Shown here piece after piece: positions 1 through 6,767 of a stretch of DNA of 14,904 bases. The DNA lies in assembly GCA_944385455.1 (NCBI GenBank), contig CALWXI010000261.1:1-14904 (forward strand), in the 5' to 3' direction. Within the stretch, counting starts at the first letter, position 1, and every line of letters begins with the position of its first letter. The position numbers were made by a program, and so were the translations under genes. Below the pieces are notes generated by a model that was not told where the DNA came from, did not search any database, and saw only the letters and a program-made list of their open reading frames with translations. This DNA comes from an uncultured Oscillospiraceae bacterium. Lineage in GTDB: Bacteria > Bacillota > Clostridia > Oscillospirales > Oscillospiraceae.

Positions 1-46
1 CATAGGTGGTCCTGGTCCCGCCGCCGTCTATTCCAACATAAAGCAT
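1..46 (-). CDS. BadF/N-acetylglucosamine-kinase-type ASKHA kinase, N-terminal fragment (runs off the window)
   Basis: Only the first 15 codons are inside the window. Reading leftward from the ATG at 46-44 they give MLYVGIDGGGTRTTY. A beta strand ending in D-G-G-G-T is the phosphate-1 motif of the ASKHA (actin/sugar kinase/Hsp70) fold, and the form GIDGGGT-x-T is typical of the BadF/BadG/BcrA/BcrD ATPase family, which includes N-acetylglucosamine kinase-like proteins. The start is supported by a CAGGGA Shine-Dalgarno-like sequence about 6 bases upstream. The gene follows the short-chain dehydrogenase stop (70-68) by 21 bases on the same strand, so the two are probably cotranscribed. Linked to sugar-type oxidoreductases, a sugar or amino-sugar kinase is the likeliest role. 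Fifteen residues cannot separate this from 2-hydroxyacyl-CoA dehydratase activators or other ASKHA members. Confidence 0.72.
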   Translation of the reverse strand, partial: MLYVGIDGGGTRTTY

Positions 47-67
47 ATGGATCCCTGCCCGCGGCAC

Positions 68-829
68 TCAGGCTCTGAGGTACAGACCGCCGTTCAGGTC
101 CAGGACTGCGCCGGTGATCCACCGGGCTTCCTCGCTGGCCAGATAAACAGCAGCGTAGCCGATGTCCTCCGGCTTTCCGAAGCCCAGAGGGAAGGCCTTT
201 TCCCGCTCGCGGAGAGCGGCTTCATCCAGCTTCGTGTCCTCCGTTACCGAAGCGGTGACTACCAGGCCGGGAGCCAGACAGTTGAAGGTGATGCGGTATT
301 GAGATTCCGTTCGCACCAGGGATTTTGCCAGTGCGATCTGCCCTGCCTTGGCGGCCGGATAGTGCACGGCACCTGTGATCGTGCCCACATAGGCGCTCCC
401 CGAACTGGTGTAGATGCACCGGCCCCACCGCTGACGCTCCATAATGGGGAGAACATGCTTTGTGACCAGAAAAGCGCCGGTGAGGTCCGTGTCCAGAACC
501 TCATACCAGGTTTCCAGCGGGGTGTCTTTGATATCGCCGGGCCTGTAAAGACCGGCGTTTGAGACGAGAATATCAATTCGGCCATACGTGTCGAAGACGG
601 TGTTCACCATGCGGATGACTTCGGATTCCTTCCGCACATCCGCCTGTACGAGGATGCCCTGAGAGCCGCAGGCGTGGATCTCCTCCAGTACACTGGCGGC
701 CTTCTCCCCGTTTTTCAGATAATTGACGGCAACAGTGGCTCCTGCTTGCGCCAGGCACCGGCAGATCCCGGCCCCGATTCCCTGCGATCCTCCGGTGACC
801 AAGGCGACTTTTCCGCTTAAGCTGAACAT
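68..829 (-). CDS. short-chain dehydrogenase/reductase (SDR), classical FabG-like
   Basis: NAD(P)-dependent oxidoreductase of 253 residues, the usual size for a classical SDR. Visible motifs in order: the nucleotide-binding T-G-G-S-Q-G-I-G at residues 12-19, D64-V65 at the adenine pocket, S-N-A-G at 90-93 (canonical NNAG), catalytic Ser about 143 in TSSGSAY, and Tyr157-x3-Lys161 (YPAAK). The position normally holding the fourth catalytic residue, Asn, is Asp115 (DTDLTG), a common natural variant. The C-terminal ITGAVLDLNGG matches the family. A longer in-frame start exists at 886, but ATG 829 is preferred because the dehydrogenase fold begins at once (MFSLSGKVALVTGG) and a G-rich Shine-Dalgarno, AGGGGGG, lies about 8 bases upstream. 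That Shine-Dalgarno is inside one arm of a large inverted repeat (830-917). The gene lies between the AraC regulator and the kinase fragment on the same strand. Substrate unknown; a sugar, polyol or hydroxy acid is plausible. Confidence 0.9.
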   Translation of the reverse strand: MFSLSGKVALVTGGSQGIGAGICRCLAQAGATVAVNYLKNGEKAASVLEEIHACGSQGILVQADVRKESEVIRMVNTVFDTYGRIDILVSNAGLYRPGDIKDTPLETWYEVLDTDLTGAFLVTKHVLPIMERQRWGRCIYTSSGSAYVGTITGAVHYPAAKAGQIALAKSLVRTESQYRITFNCLAPGLVVTASVTEDTKLDEAALREREKAFPLGFGKPEDIGYAAVYLASEEARWITGAVLDLNGGLYLRA

Positions 830-917
830 AGATTTTGCCCCCCTGCTGTACGTAAAATGTGCGTGACACGTCTGATTTGCGCACATTTATTTTATCACCG
901 GCAGGAGGGCAAAATCT
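830..917 (-). promoter_or_regulatory. nested inverted repeat that encloses the SDR ribosome binding site
   Basis: Outer arms 830-848 and 899-917 are inverted copies matching at 17 of 19 positions. In minus-strand RNA they give 17 Watson-Crick pairs, one G-U pair and one C-A mismatch. Inside the 50-base loop a second perfect 9-bp inverted repeat (855-863 with 880-888, AAATGTGCG/CGCACATTT) sits around a 16-base spacer. The promoter-proximal arm carries CCTCCT, an anti-Shine-Dalgarno sequence, and the promoter-distal arm carries the AGGGGGG of the SDR gene, ending at the base before its ATG. Folding of a read-through transcript would bury both the ribosome binding site and its spacer. The symmetry is seen directly. 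Whether it works as an RNA switch, a DNA operator or is the relic of an inverted-repeat element is not determined; no target-site duplication is visible at its ends. Confidence 0.6.
889..897 (-). promoter_or_regulatory. candidate extended -10 promoter for the SDR-kinase pair
   Basis: On the minus strand TGATAAAAT fits the extended -10 pattern TG-N-TATAAT with five of six hexamer matches. No good -35 hexamer is placed 16-18 bases upstream. A transcript from here would begin around 884-881, inside the loop of the inverted repeat, and so would lack the arm that can pair with the SDR ribosome binding site. The call rests on one short motif. Confidence 0.3.
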
Positions 918-974
918 TTATATTTATCCGCGAACTTGTTGCAGATATCCGCGTGTTTGCAAGTGTGCGGTGCA

Positions 975-1835
975 CTACGGCTGTTCGGATCCCCGGTAGC
1001 GTTTTCGGTATTCCCCGGGAGTTTCCCCGAACTGCTTGCGAAAGGCATAGTTGAAATAGGACTGATTCCGGAAGCCGCAGTCAAAGGAGATGTTCTTTAC
1101 GGAATTGGATGAGGTCAGCAGCAGATCCCGGGCATTTTTCAGGCGGACGCTGATCAGGTATTCGATGGGCGAGATCCCGATCTGCTGCTTGAATTTACGG
1201 GCAAAATGATTTTTGTTCAGGTGGACGGTGGAAGCCAGGTCGTCCAAGGTCAGCTCCCGCTGATAGTGCAGCTGGATGTACTGGCATACCGGCTCCATGG
1301 AATTGGGGGACGGATGGCTGCTGTTGGTGGTGCGCTCACAAAGGGAGTCCACCACCAGCAGGTGAATGAGTTCCGCCAGAAGCCAGGGAGTCGCCGGATC
1401 TTCGTTGATGTCCGGAGCGGAAATGCCGATCAGACGGCTGTAGATCCTGCGCAGATCCTCCTGGTGGGTGGGAATGAACATGGTGGGGATGATCTCCCAG
1501 AATGCGGAGGGATAGGGGACTTGAATGACAGAGCTTTGATAGCGGTTCTCCCCAGGCAGAGAAGGACGCCAGGAAAAATCCAATTTGATGCCGTAGCAGC
1601 AAAGGCTCCCTTTTGAACAGACATGCTGGCCTGGCCGCCGAAAGATGCAGGCGCCCCGGGGGACATCAAAGATATCGCCGTCGATCTGCATGGAGCGGCC
1701 GCCCCTGAAATTGAACTCAAATTCGTAGTCTGCGACCACGCGGAGGGGTGTCCAGCCACAGTCCTTGGTATCAAAATATTGACAGCTGAGCACCATCGGA
1801 GTGCGGTATGTTTCTCCTCCGGCAAATACACTCAT
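975..1835 (-). CDS. AraC-family transcriptional regulator
   Basis: A 286-residue DNA-binding regulator. The N-terminal part (about residues 1-170) looks like the cupin-type ligand-sensing half of AraC proteins (for example FEFNFRGG, DVPRGACIFRRPGQ). The C-terminal about 100 residues form the AraC/XylS DNA-binding domain with two helix-turn-helix units: the first around LTLDDLASTVHLNKNHFARKF, the second in VKNISFDCGFRNQSYFNYAF, followed by the family's ending F-x-x-x-F-G-x-T-P-x-x-Y-R. An in-frame GTG lies at 1847, but ATG 1835 is chosen because GGTGGG lies about 7 bases upstream of it. It is transcribed divergently from the long transport/catabolic operon and is upstream of the SDR and kinase genes, so it is the likely ligand-responsive regulator, probably an activator, of one or both. 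The inducer cannot be read from the sequence. Confidence 0.93.
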   Translation of the reverse strand: MSVFAGGETYRTPMVLSCQYFDTKDCGWTPLRVVADYEFEFNFRGGRSMQIDGDIFDVPRGACIFRRPGQHVCSKGSLCCYGIKLDFSWRPSLPGENRYQSSVIQVPYPSAFWEIIPTMFIPTHQEDLRRIYSRLIGISAPDINEDPATPWLLAELIHLLVVDSLCERTTNSSHPSPNSMEPVCQYIQLHYQRELTLDDLASTVHLNKNHFARKFKQQIGISPIEYLISVRLKNARDLLLTSSNSVKNISFDCGFRNQSYFNYAFRKQFGETPGEYRKRYRGSEQP

Positions 1836-1868
1836 GGCCGATCCCACCCTTTCGTGGTAAAAATAACG

Positions 1869-1886
1869 ATACTGTCATATTAGTAT
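1869..1886. promoter_or_regulatory. small dyad over the araC-type promoter -10, possible operator
   Basis: ATACT (1869-1873) and AGTAT (1882-1886) form a perfect 5-bp inverted repeat with an 8-base centre. It covers the predicted -10 hexamer of the regulator's promoter, a position where binding would block transcription (autoregulation). Five base pairs in an A+T-rich stretch can occur by chance, so this is only a candidate. Confidence 0.2.
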
Positions 1887-1905
1887 TTTTTTCCTGAAAA
1901 GTCAA
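1877..1905 (-). promoter_or_regulatory. sigma-A-type promoter for the AraC-type regulator
   Basis: On the minus strand TTGACT (1905-1900, five of six matches to TTGACA) is followed after exactly 17 bases by TAATAT (1882-1877, four of six to TATAAT). The spacer holds a seven-base A run. Transcription would start around 1870, about 35 bases before the regulator's ATG. Confidence 0.55.
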
Positions 1906-1920
1906 TATTACGAAATAAAA

Positions 1921-1965
1921 TGCTAGAATATATACTTGTTAACGGGGTGGATTGTATAATATATT
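1921..1965 (+). promoter_or_regulatory. promoter region of the transport/catabolic operon
   Basis: This A+T-rich stretch contains several possible -10 elements: a perfect TATAAT at 1955-1960, TATATT at 1960-1965 with TTGTTA at 1936-1941 (18-base spacer), and an extended -10 TGCTAGAAT at 1921-1929. The perfect TATAAT has no recognisable -35 hexamer at 16-18 bases. A good -10 without a -35 is common where an activator such as an AraC protein recruits polymerase. The transcript would carry a leader of roughly 110-150 bases before the first gene (2084); within it only a weak 5-bp hairpin (2002-2016) is seen. Which element is used is not decided by sequence. Confidence 0.45.
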
Positions 1966-2083
1966 TAAATTGACAACGGGAGAGAAGAGGCACTGCGCTT
2001 TTGTGCAGTTAGCACAGCATGGCACAGGCAACGGCCTCCTGCCGCGCAGCGGGGGAGAGTATACGAAAGGAAGCGAAAGTCAA

Positions 2084-3202
2084 ATGGAGCGCCCACTCAA
2101 AAAATTTGCCGTGGTAGGAATGGGAATCCTCGGCAAGCGCCATTCCAATGCCCAGATCCAGAATCCCAAGGCGGAGCTGGTTGCCGTCTGCGATCTCTAT
2201 GAAGCGCAGATGCAGGAATTCGTTACAGCTCATCCCAGCGTCAAAATGTACACCGATGCCAGGAAGATGTTTCAGGAGTGCGATGTGGACGTGGCCATCA
2301 TTGCCACGCAGGACCCGTATCATAAGGATCCGCTGCTGGCCGCCATTGACGCGGGCATCCGCTACATCATCTGCGAAAAGCCCCTTTGTACGACTCTGGA
2401 GGATGCCCGGGAGGTGAAGGCCGCGGCGGACGCCGCCGGCAGCAAGATCATCGTGGCGTTCTCTCTGCGGATGCAGCGCTGCGACAGGGCGCTGCGTCAG
2501 CTGATTAAGGCCGGCATGCTGGGACGGCCCCTCCACGGCGATGTGGAGTGCGACGACTGCATCTATGTTCCCAAGAAGCTTTGGGGCAAGAAAAGCGCGG
2601 ATTGGGCCAAAACCTCCAGCCCGGTCTATTTCCTCTTCAGCCATGCCATCGACTACCTCACGTTCTATCTCGCTCCGGCCAAGATCCAGAAGGTGTACGC
2701 CGTGGGGAAGCAGGAGGGCATCGGTTCGTACTGCGACTACTGTGAGGCGATCTGCACCTTTACGGACGGAACCGTGGTCCGCATCAAGGGAGACTGGACC
2801 CGGAAGATCCCCACGCTGACCGAAAATGTCATCACCCTCACCTTTGAGGATGCGGGCGTCATTTATACCCGGCAGCCTGCCCTGGGGCGGCCGCTGATGC
2901 GTCTGGACTTTGAGGACGGGGAAAAGATGGAGCGGGCATTTGCGTTCCTGGAACAGGAAGGGTACTTTGTCCGGAAAATCGTGGACCTGAAAGCCTACTG
3001 CAAGTTTGCCATTGAGATGTACCCGGATGAAAATCTGGAGTCCTATGCAGCCAGCTCGGTCTACATGCTGGACTACCTCAATGATGATGGATTCCTGGGA
3101 CTGCCGGAGTGCATCTGCGACCTGGACGGCGGTCTGTATCAGGTGGAAGTGGTGGATGCCATCAATCGTTCCATGGAAACGGACGCGCCGGTGTATTTGT
3201 AA
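2084..3202 (+). CDS. Gfo/Idh/MocA-family NAD(P)-dependent oxidoreductase
   Basis: A 372-residue dehydrogenase of the glucose-fructose oxidoreductase / inositol dehydrogenase / rhizopine catabolism family. The Rossmann half opens with G12-M-G-I-L-G17 followed by K-R-H, then acidic D37 at the end of beta 2 (favouring NAD). The E98-K99-P100 motif, whose Lys is catalytic in the family, follows. The C-terminal half has the S-H187-A-I-D190 helix that supplies the substrate-side His and Asp in relatives. An upstream TTG at 1952 keeps the frame open, but that start lies in the promoter and adds 44 residues unlike the family. ATG 2084 begins directly at the Rossmann fold and has a GAAAGGAAG sequence about 10 bases upstream. 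It is the first gene of the operon. Members usually oxidise or epimerise a sugar, cyclitol or sugar-acid hydroxyl; the exact substrate is not readable. Confidence 0.92.
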   Translation: MERPLKKFAVVGMGILGKRHSNAQIQNPKAELVAVCDLYEAQMQEFVTAHPSVKMYTDARKMFQECDVDVAIIATQDPYHKDPLLAAIDAGIRYIICEKPLCTTLEDAREVKAAADAAGSKIIVAFSLRMQRCDRALRQLIKAGMLGRPLHGDVECDDCIYVPKKLWGKKSADWAKTSSPVYFLFSHAIDYLTFYLAPAKIQKVYAVGKQEGIGSYCDYCEAICTFTDGTVVRIKGDWTRKIPTLTENVITLTFEDAGVIYTRQPALGRPLMRLDFEDGEKMERAFAFLEQEGYFVRKIVDLKAYCKFAIEMYPDENLESYAASSVYMLDYLNDDGFLGLPECICDLDGGLYQVEVVDAINRSMETDAPVYL

Positions 3203-3256
3203 AGGAACAGTGTCTGACGCGGGGAGCGGCAGCGACAACTTGATAAGGAGGATTCT

Positions 3257-4822
3257 ATGAAAAAGCGATTTGTACTGTTTCTTGCGCTTGTGATGCTGCT
3301 TTCGCTGGTTTCGTGCGGCTCAAGTCCAGACAGTGAACCTGCCGCTGATAACGGAGGAGGCAGCGAGGCTTCCGGCGAGAAGAAGGACTCCGTCATTCTG
3401 GCCACCTCCGGTGAACCGTACCTCTTTTACGCCCTTTCTGCCAAGGGATGCAGCGGAGATGACAACCTGGTGCTGTCCAATGTGTACGACTGCCTGACCT
3501 TCCTGAATGACGACGGCTCCATCAGCCCCGGACTTGCGGAGAAGTGGGACATCTCCGAGGACGGCCTGGAGTATACGTTCTACCTCCGCAAGGGCGTAAA
3601 GTTCCACGATGGGTCCGAGATGACGGCTGAGGATGTGAAATTTACTTACGACAAAGGCGCCGAAGGGCCGCTGGGATCCGCTCTGTTCATCAATTACAGC
3701 AGCTGCGAGATCCTGGACGACTATACGGTGAAGATCACCCTCACGGATCCCTATGCCGCGTTCCTGTACGGAGCGGCGTCCCGTCTGGGCGGGATCTGCA
3801 GCAAGGCCTACTATGAAAAGGTGGGCGATGAAGGCTATCTGGAGGCCCCCATCGGCACCGGCCCCTATAAGTTTGTGCAGGCGGTCTCCGGCGACCGGAT
3901 CGAGTTTGAGGCGTTTGAGGACTATTGGCGCGGGGCCCCTGCCATTCAGAACGTTACCATCAAGATTGTCACGGATACCAACACGCAGGTCATCGGCCTG
4001 GAGAACGGAGATTATGATGTGGTCCGTGCTCCCTCTATTGAGACGTGTGTCCGGTTTGATTCCAACGATAAGGTGGACTGGGCGTACGGCGACAGCACCG
4101 GGCGCATCACCATGTACCTGGGTGCCTGGGGCGGACGCAACGGAGAGGACAAGAACTTCCGCAAAGCCGTGCAGTATGCCATCAACAAAGAGGAAATCAA
4201 TGAGGGCGCCAACGCCGGCTATGCCACCATCCTGGATATCGATATGTGCCCCATGTATGGCGGGTATCCCAGCGGAGGGTATGAGGTTGTGGAGTACGAC
4301 GCGGAGAAGGCGAAGGAATATCTGGCGCAGTCCTCCTATGACGGCAGCGAGTTCGATATTTTGGTGAAGGTGGGGACCACGTATGAAACTGCCGCCAAGA
4401 TCATCCAGGCGCAGCTGAACGCCGTGGGCATCAAAGCCAAGATCACCGCTGTGGACAATACCACCTATTCGGATCTGTGGATGGCCGGAAATTACGACGG
4501 CATCATTTACGACAATCTGTGCTCCCTGGTGGACGCCGACGGCATGTCGACTTTCTTCCGTCCTCTGGAGATGGGCTATATTTACACGCAGAACAGCCAG
4601 TATCCCAAAACCGATGAGATCTACGCGCTGTGCATGGAGGGCCGCGCACATCAGGGCGACGAGCGTGAGCCCTACTATGTGGAGGCCTGCAACATCATCA
4701 CGGAGGAGGCCTATCTGGTCCCGCTGTATAACGGACTGAACACCGTGGCGTTCAACGCGCAGCTGAAGGGGGTCACCGCCCACTGCCTGGGCACCTACAA
4801 TTTCTATCAGTGGTCCTGGTAA
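3257..4822 (+). CDS. ABC importer solute-binding lipoprotein, Opp/Dpp family 5
   Basis: A 521-residue extracellular binding protein. A lipoprotein signal peptide is plain: MKKR, a hydrophobic stretch, then the lipobox L-V-S-C with the lipid-bearing Cys at residue 20, followed by a Gly/Ser/Glu-rich linker. The mature part carries the family-5 signature around residues 92-132 (AEKWDISEDG...YTFYLRKGVKFHDG, then TAEDVKFTYD). A perfect AAGGAGG lies 6 bases before the ATG. Family 5 proteins bind oligopeptides, nickel chelates, opines, and also glycosides and oligosaccharides, so the neighbours (sugar-type oxidoreductases) matter more than the common peptide label. It is the only binding protein here and precedes its permease and ATPase genes, with a hairpin in the gap that probably allows it to be made in excess. 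Confidence 0.93.
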   Translation: MKKRFVLFLALVMLLSLVSCGSSPDSEPAADNGGGSEASGEKKDSVILATSGEPYLFYALSAKGCSGDDNLVLSNVYDCLTFLNDDGSISPGLAEKWDISEDGLEYTFYLRKGVKFHDGSEMTAEDVKFTYDKGAEGPLGSALFINYSSCEILDDYTVKITLTDPYAAFLYGAASRLGGICSKAYYEKVGDEGYLEAPIGTGPYKFVQAVSGDRIEFEAFEDYWRGAPAIQNVTIKIVTDTNTQVIGLENGDYDVVRAPSIETCVRFDSNDKVDWAYGDSTGRITMYLGAWGGRNGEDKNFRKAVQYAINKEEINEGANAGYATILDIDMCPMYGGYPSGGYEVVEYDAEKAKEYLAQSSYDGSEFDILVKVGTTYETAAKIIQAQLNAVGIKAKITAVDNTTYSDLWMAGNYDGIIYDNLCSLVDADGMSTFFRPLEMGYIYTQNSQYPKTDEIYALCMEGRAHQGDEREPYYVEACNIITEEAYLVPLYNGLNTVAFNAQLKGVTAHCLGTYNFYQWSW

Positions 4823-4859
4823 CAGCTCTGTTGTTGGATGAGGCTTTCCATAAGCATGA

Positions 4860-4892
4860 CCGGGGCGGAGCTTGATCTCAGCTCCGCCCCGG
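4860..4892 (+). terminator. intercistronic hairpin after the binding-protein gene (attenuator/mRNA stabiliser)
   Basis: A perfect 13-bp G+C-rich stem (4860-4872 with 4880-4892) closes a 7-base loop, followed by ATCTTATTTCC, only moderately T-rich. It lies 37 bases after the binding-protein stop and 40 bases before the permease start. Hairpins here in binding-protein-first operons commonly cause partial termination or protect the upstream mRNA end, giving more binding protein than membrane components. The stem is seen; the role is inferred. Confidence 0.7.
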
Positions 4893-4932
4893 ATCTTATT
4901 TCCAGAACAACCCATCGAAAGGAGGGACCCCC

Positions 4933-5862
4933 TTGACATACTTGAAGTATATCGGCAAACGGCTGCTCCTGCTGATTCCAGTCATCGTCGGCATAACCTT
5001 CGTTTTGTATTTCATCATGGCGCTCTCCCCCGGAAATCCGGCTCAGCTGATTCTGGGCGCGGACGCCACGGCGGAACAGATCCAGGCGCTGGAGGAGGAG
5101 ATGGGGCTGAACGATCCCATTATCGTACAGTATCTCAACTACATGCTGGGCGTGATACGGGGTGATTTCGGAACGTCCTGGGTGAGCGGGTACAATGTAC
5201 TGGGCGAATTCATCCTGCGCATCCCCAACACGCTGCTGATCGCCGTTCTGGCCACCGTGGGTGCCGTGGCACTGGGGATCCCCATGGGAATCTATTCCGC
5301 CGTAAAGCAATACAGCCTGTTTGACTACGGCGGGATGGTCGTGGCCATGCTGCTGTTTTCCGTGCCTGCCTTCTGGCTGGGGATCATGTGCCAGATCCTC
5401 TTTTGTCTGATCCTGGGGTGGCTGCCGGCGGCTGGCGATGAATCGCTGAGATATTTCATCCTGCCGTCCATTGTTCTGGGCGCCAATACCTTCGCGTCCA
5501 TGATCCGGATGGCGCGCACCAGCATGCTGGATGTCATCAAGCAGGACTATATCCGCACGGCCAGAGCCAAAGGCGCGCCCGAGCGCCGGGTGATCATGCG
5601 CCATGGCGTCCGCAACGGACTGATCCCGGTGATCACGCAGATCGGGATCTCCTTTGCCGGCGCAGTGGGCGGCGCCATCGTCACAGAGACGATCTTCGCC
5701 ATCAACGGTGTGGGGATGCTCCTTCTCAACGCAGTCAAGTCCCGAGACATCCCGGTGGTCATGGGTACGGTGATTTTTGTGGCGGCCATTGTCGGCATCA
5801 TCAATCTGGTGGTGGACCTGATCTGTGCGAAGGTAGACCCCCGCATTGACCTGGCTTCGTGA
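4933..5862 (+). CDS. ABC importer permease, DppB/OppB type
   Basis: A 309-residue membrane protein of the binding-protein-dependent transport family. It begins with the N-terminal helix usual for DppB proteins (YIGKRLLLLIPVIVGITFVLYFIMALSPGNPA), then an extracytoplasmic segment, then several further hydrophobic segments. The cytoplasmic EAA loop that docks on the ATPase is seen as DYIRTARAKGAPERRVIMRHGVRNGLIPVI (positions 5548-5637). There is no nearby ATG: the start is TTG at 4933, chosen because AAAGGAGG lies 7 bases upstream, while the next in-frame TTG (4942) would be spaced too far. The stop TGA is part of the next gene's Shine-Dalgarno (GAGGAGGTG), suggesting translational coupling. Confidence 0.93.
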   Translation: MTYLKYIGKRLLLLIPVIVGITFVLYFIMALSPGNPAQLILGADATAEQIQALEEEMGLNDPIIVQYLNYMLGVIRGDFGTSWVSGYNVLGEFILRIPNTLLIAVLATVGAVALGIPMGIYSAVKQYSLFDYGGMVVAMLLFSVPAFWLGIMCQILFCLILGWLPAAGDESLRYFILPSIVLGANTFASMIRMARTSMLDVIKQDYIRTARAKGAPERRVIMRHGVRNGLIPVITQIGISFAGAVGGAIVTETIFAINGVGMLLLNAVKSRDIPVVMGTVIFVAAIVGIINLVVDLICAKVDPRIDLAS

Positions 5863-5873
5863 GGAGGTGCACA

Positions 5874-6755
5874 ATGAGCAAACGCAACGCAAAGAGCACG
5901 GCGCCGCATGAGCGCAGCGCATGGGGCCTCATATTGTTCCGTTTTCAGAAAAACAAACTGGCCATGCTGGGCGTGGTGATCCTGGCCGCAATGGCGCTGG
6001 TGATCCTGCTGGCTCCGCTGTATGTCTCCTATGACCGTGTCAGTGCGCTGGATGTGCTGAATAAATTCGTGACGCCCTGCAAGGAGTTTCCCTTTGGAAC
6101 GGACGAGCTGGGCCGCGATCTGTTTGCCCGTGTGATCTACGGCGGACGCATCTCCCTGTTCGGAGGCATTGCCACCATTGTGATCGCGTTTTCCATCGGC
6201 TGTATCATCGGCGGTGCGGCGGGATATTTCGGCGGCAAGGTGGACACCGTCCTGATGCGGATGATCGATATGCTGATGGCGATTCCCTCCGCGCTGCTGG
6301 CCATGGCCATTATCACCGCGTTGGGAAACGGCATCTGGAAGCTGATCATTGCGCTGGCCATCAGTGAGATCCCCCGCTTTGCCCGGGTAGTGCGCGCGTC
6401 TATCCTGACGCTGCGCAATCAGGAATATGTGGAGGCGGCCAAGTGTTACGGGTCCAGCTCGCTCCAGATCATCATGCGGCATATCCTTCCCAACGGCATC
6501 GGGCCGATCATTGTCTCCGCCACACTGATGCTGGGGCAGACCATCATCAGCATCTCCTCCATGGGCTTCCTGGGCCTGGGTGTGGAGTCCCCCACTCCGG
6601 AATGGGGCACCATCATTTCGGAGAACAAGATCAATATCCGCTACTATCCCCATCTCGGATTGATTCCCGGAGCGTGCATCATGCTGGCCGTCATGGCGGT
6701 CAACTTCATTGGAGATGGCCTGCGCGACGCATTTGACCCCAGGACAAAGAATTGA
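5874..6755 (+). CDS. ABC importer permease, DppC/OppC type
   Basis: The 293-residue partner permease. It has the DppC layout: a short charged N-terminus, a first membrane helix (LAMLGVVILAAMALVILLAPLY), the family motif FPFGTDELGRDLFARVIYGGRISL, then further membrane segments. The EAA loop is EYVEAAKCYGSSSLQIIMRHILPNGIGPII. ATG 5874 is preferred over the in-frame GTG at 5859 because GAGGAGGTG ends 5 bases upstream of it and GTG 5859 overlaps the previous gene. Its own stop again forms the start of a GAGGAGGTG sequence for the following gene; the 11-base junction TGAGGAGGTGC is identical at both places. It forms the membrane channel together with the preceding permease. Confidence 0.94.
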   Translation: MSKRNAKSTAPHERSAWGLILFRFQKNKLAMLGVVILAAMALVILLAPLYVSYDRVSALDVLNKFVTPCKEFPFGTDELGRDLFARVIYGGRISLFGGIATIVIAFSIGCIIGGAAGYFGGKVDTVLMRMIDMLMAIPSALLAMAIITALGNGIWKLIIALAISEIPRFARVVRASILTLRNQEYVEAAKCYGSSSLQIIMRHILPNGIGPIIVSATLMLGQTIISISSMGFLGLGVESPTPEWGTIISENKINIRYYPHLGLIPGACIMLAVMAVNFIGDGLRDAFDPRTKN

Positions 6756-6767
6756 GGAGGTGCCGAC

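Noticed and set aside
830..886. N-terminal extension of the left SDR from ATG 886
   Set aside because: The added 19 residues have no family match, lie within the inverted repeat, and no Shine-Dalgarno precedes 886; ATG 829 has one.
830..917. Inverted repeat read as a miniature transposable element
   Set aside because: The 19-base ends and 88-base length would allow it, but no target-site duplication is seen and one arm forms the SDR ribosome binding site, so a regulatory reading is favoured; not excluded.
1952..2083. N-terminal extension of the Gfo/Idh protein from TTG 1952
   Set aside because: It would start within the predicted promoter, has no Shine-Dalgarno and adds residues unlike the family; ATG 2084 begins the Rossmann fold.
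3320..4939. Minus-strand open frame of about 539 codons opposite the binding-protein gene
   Set aside because: Opposite a clear lipoprotein gene, no motif, and the intercistronic hairpin lies within it.
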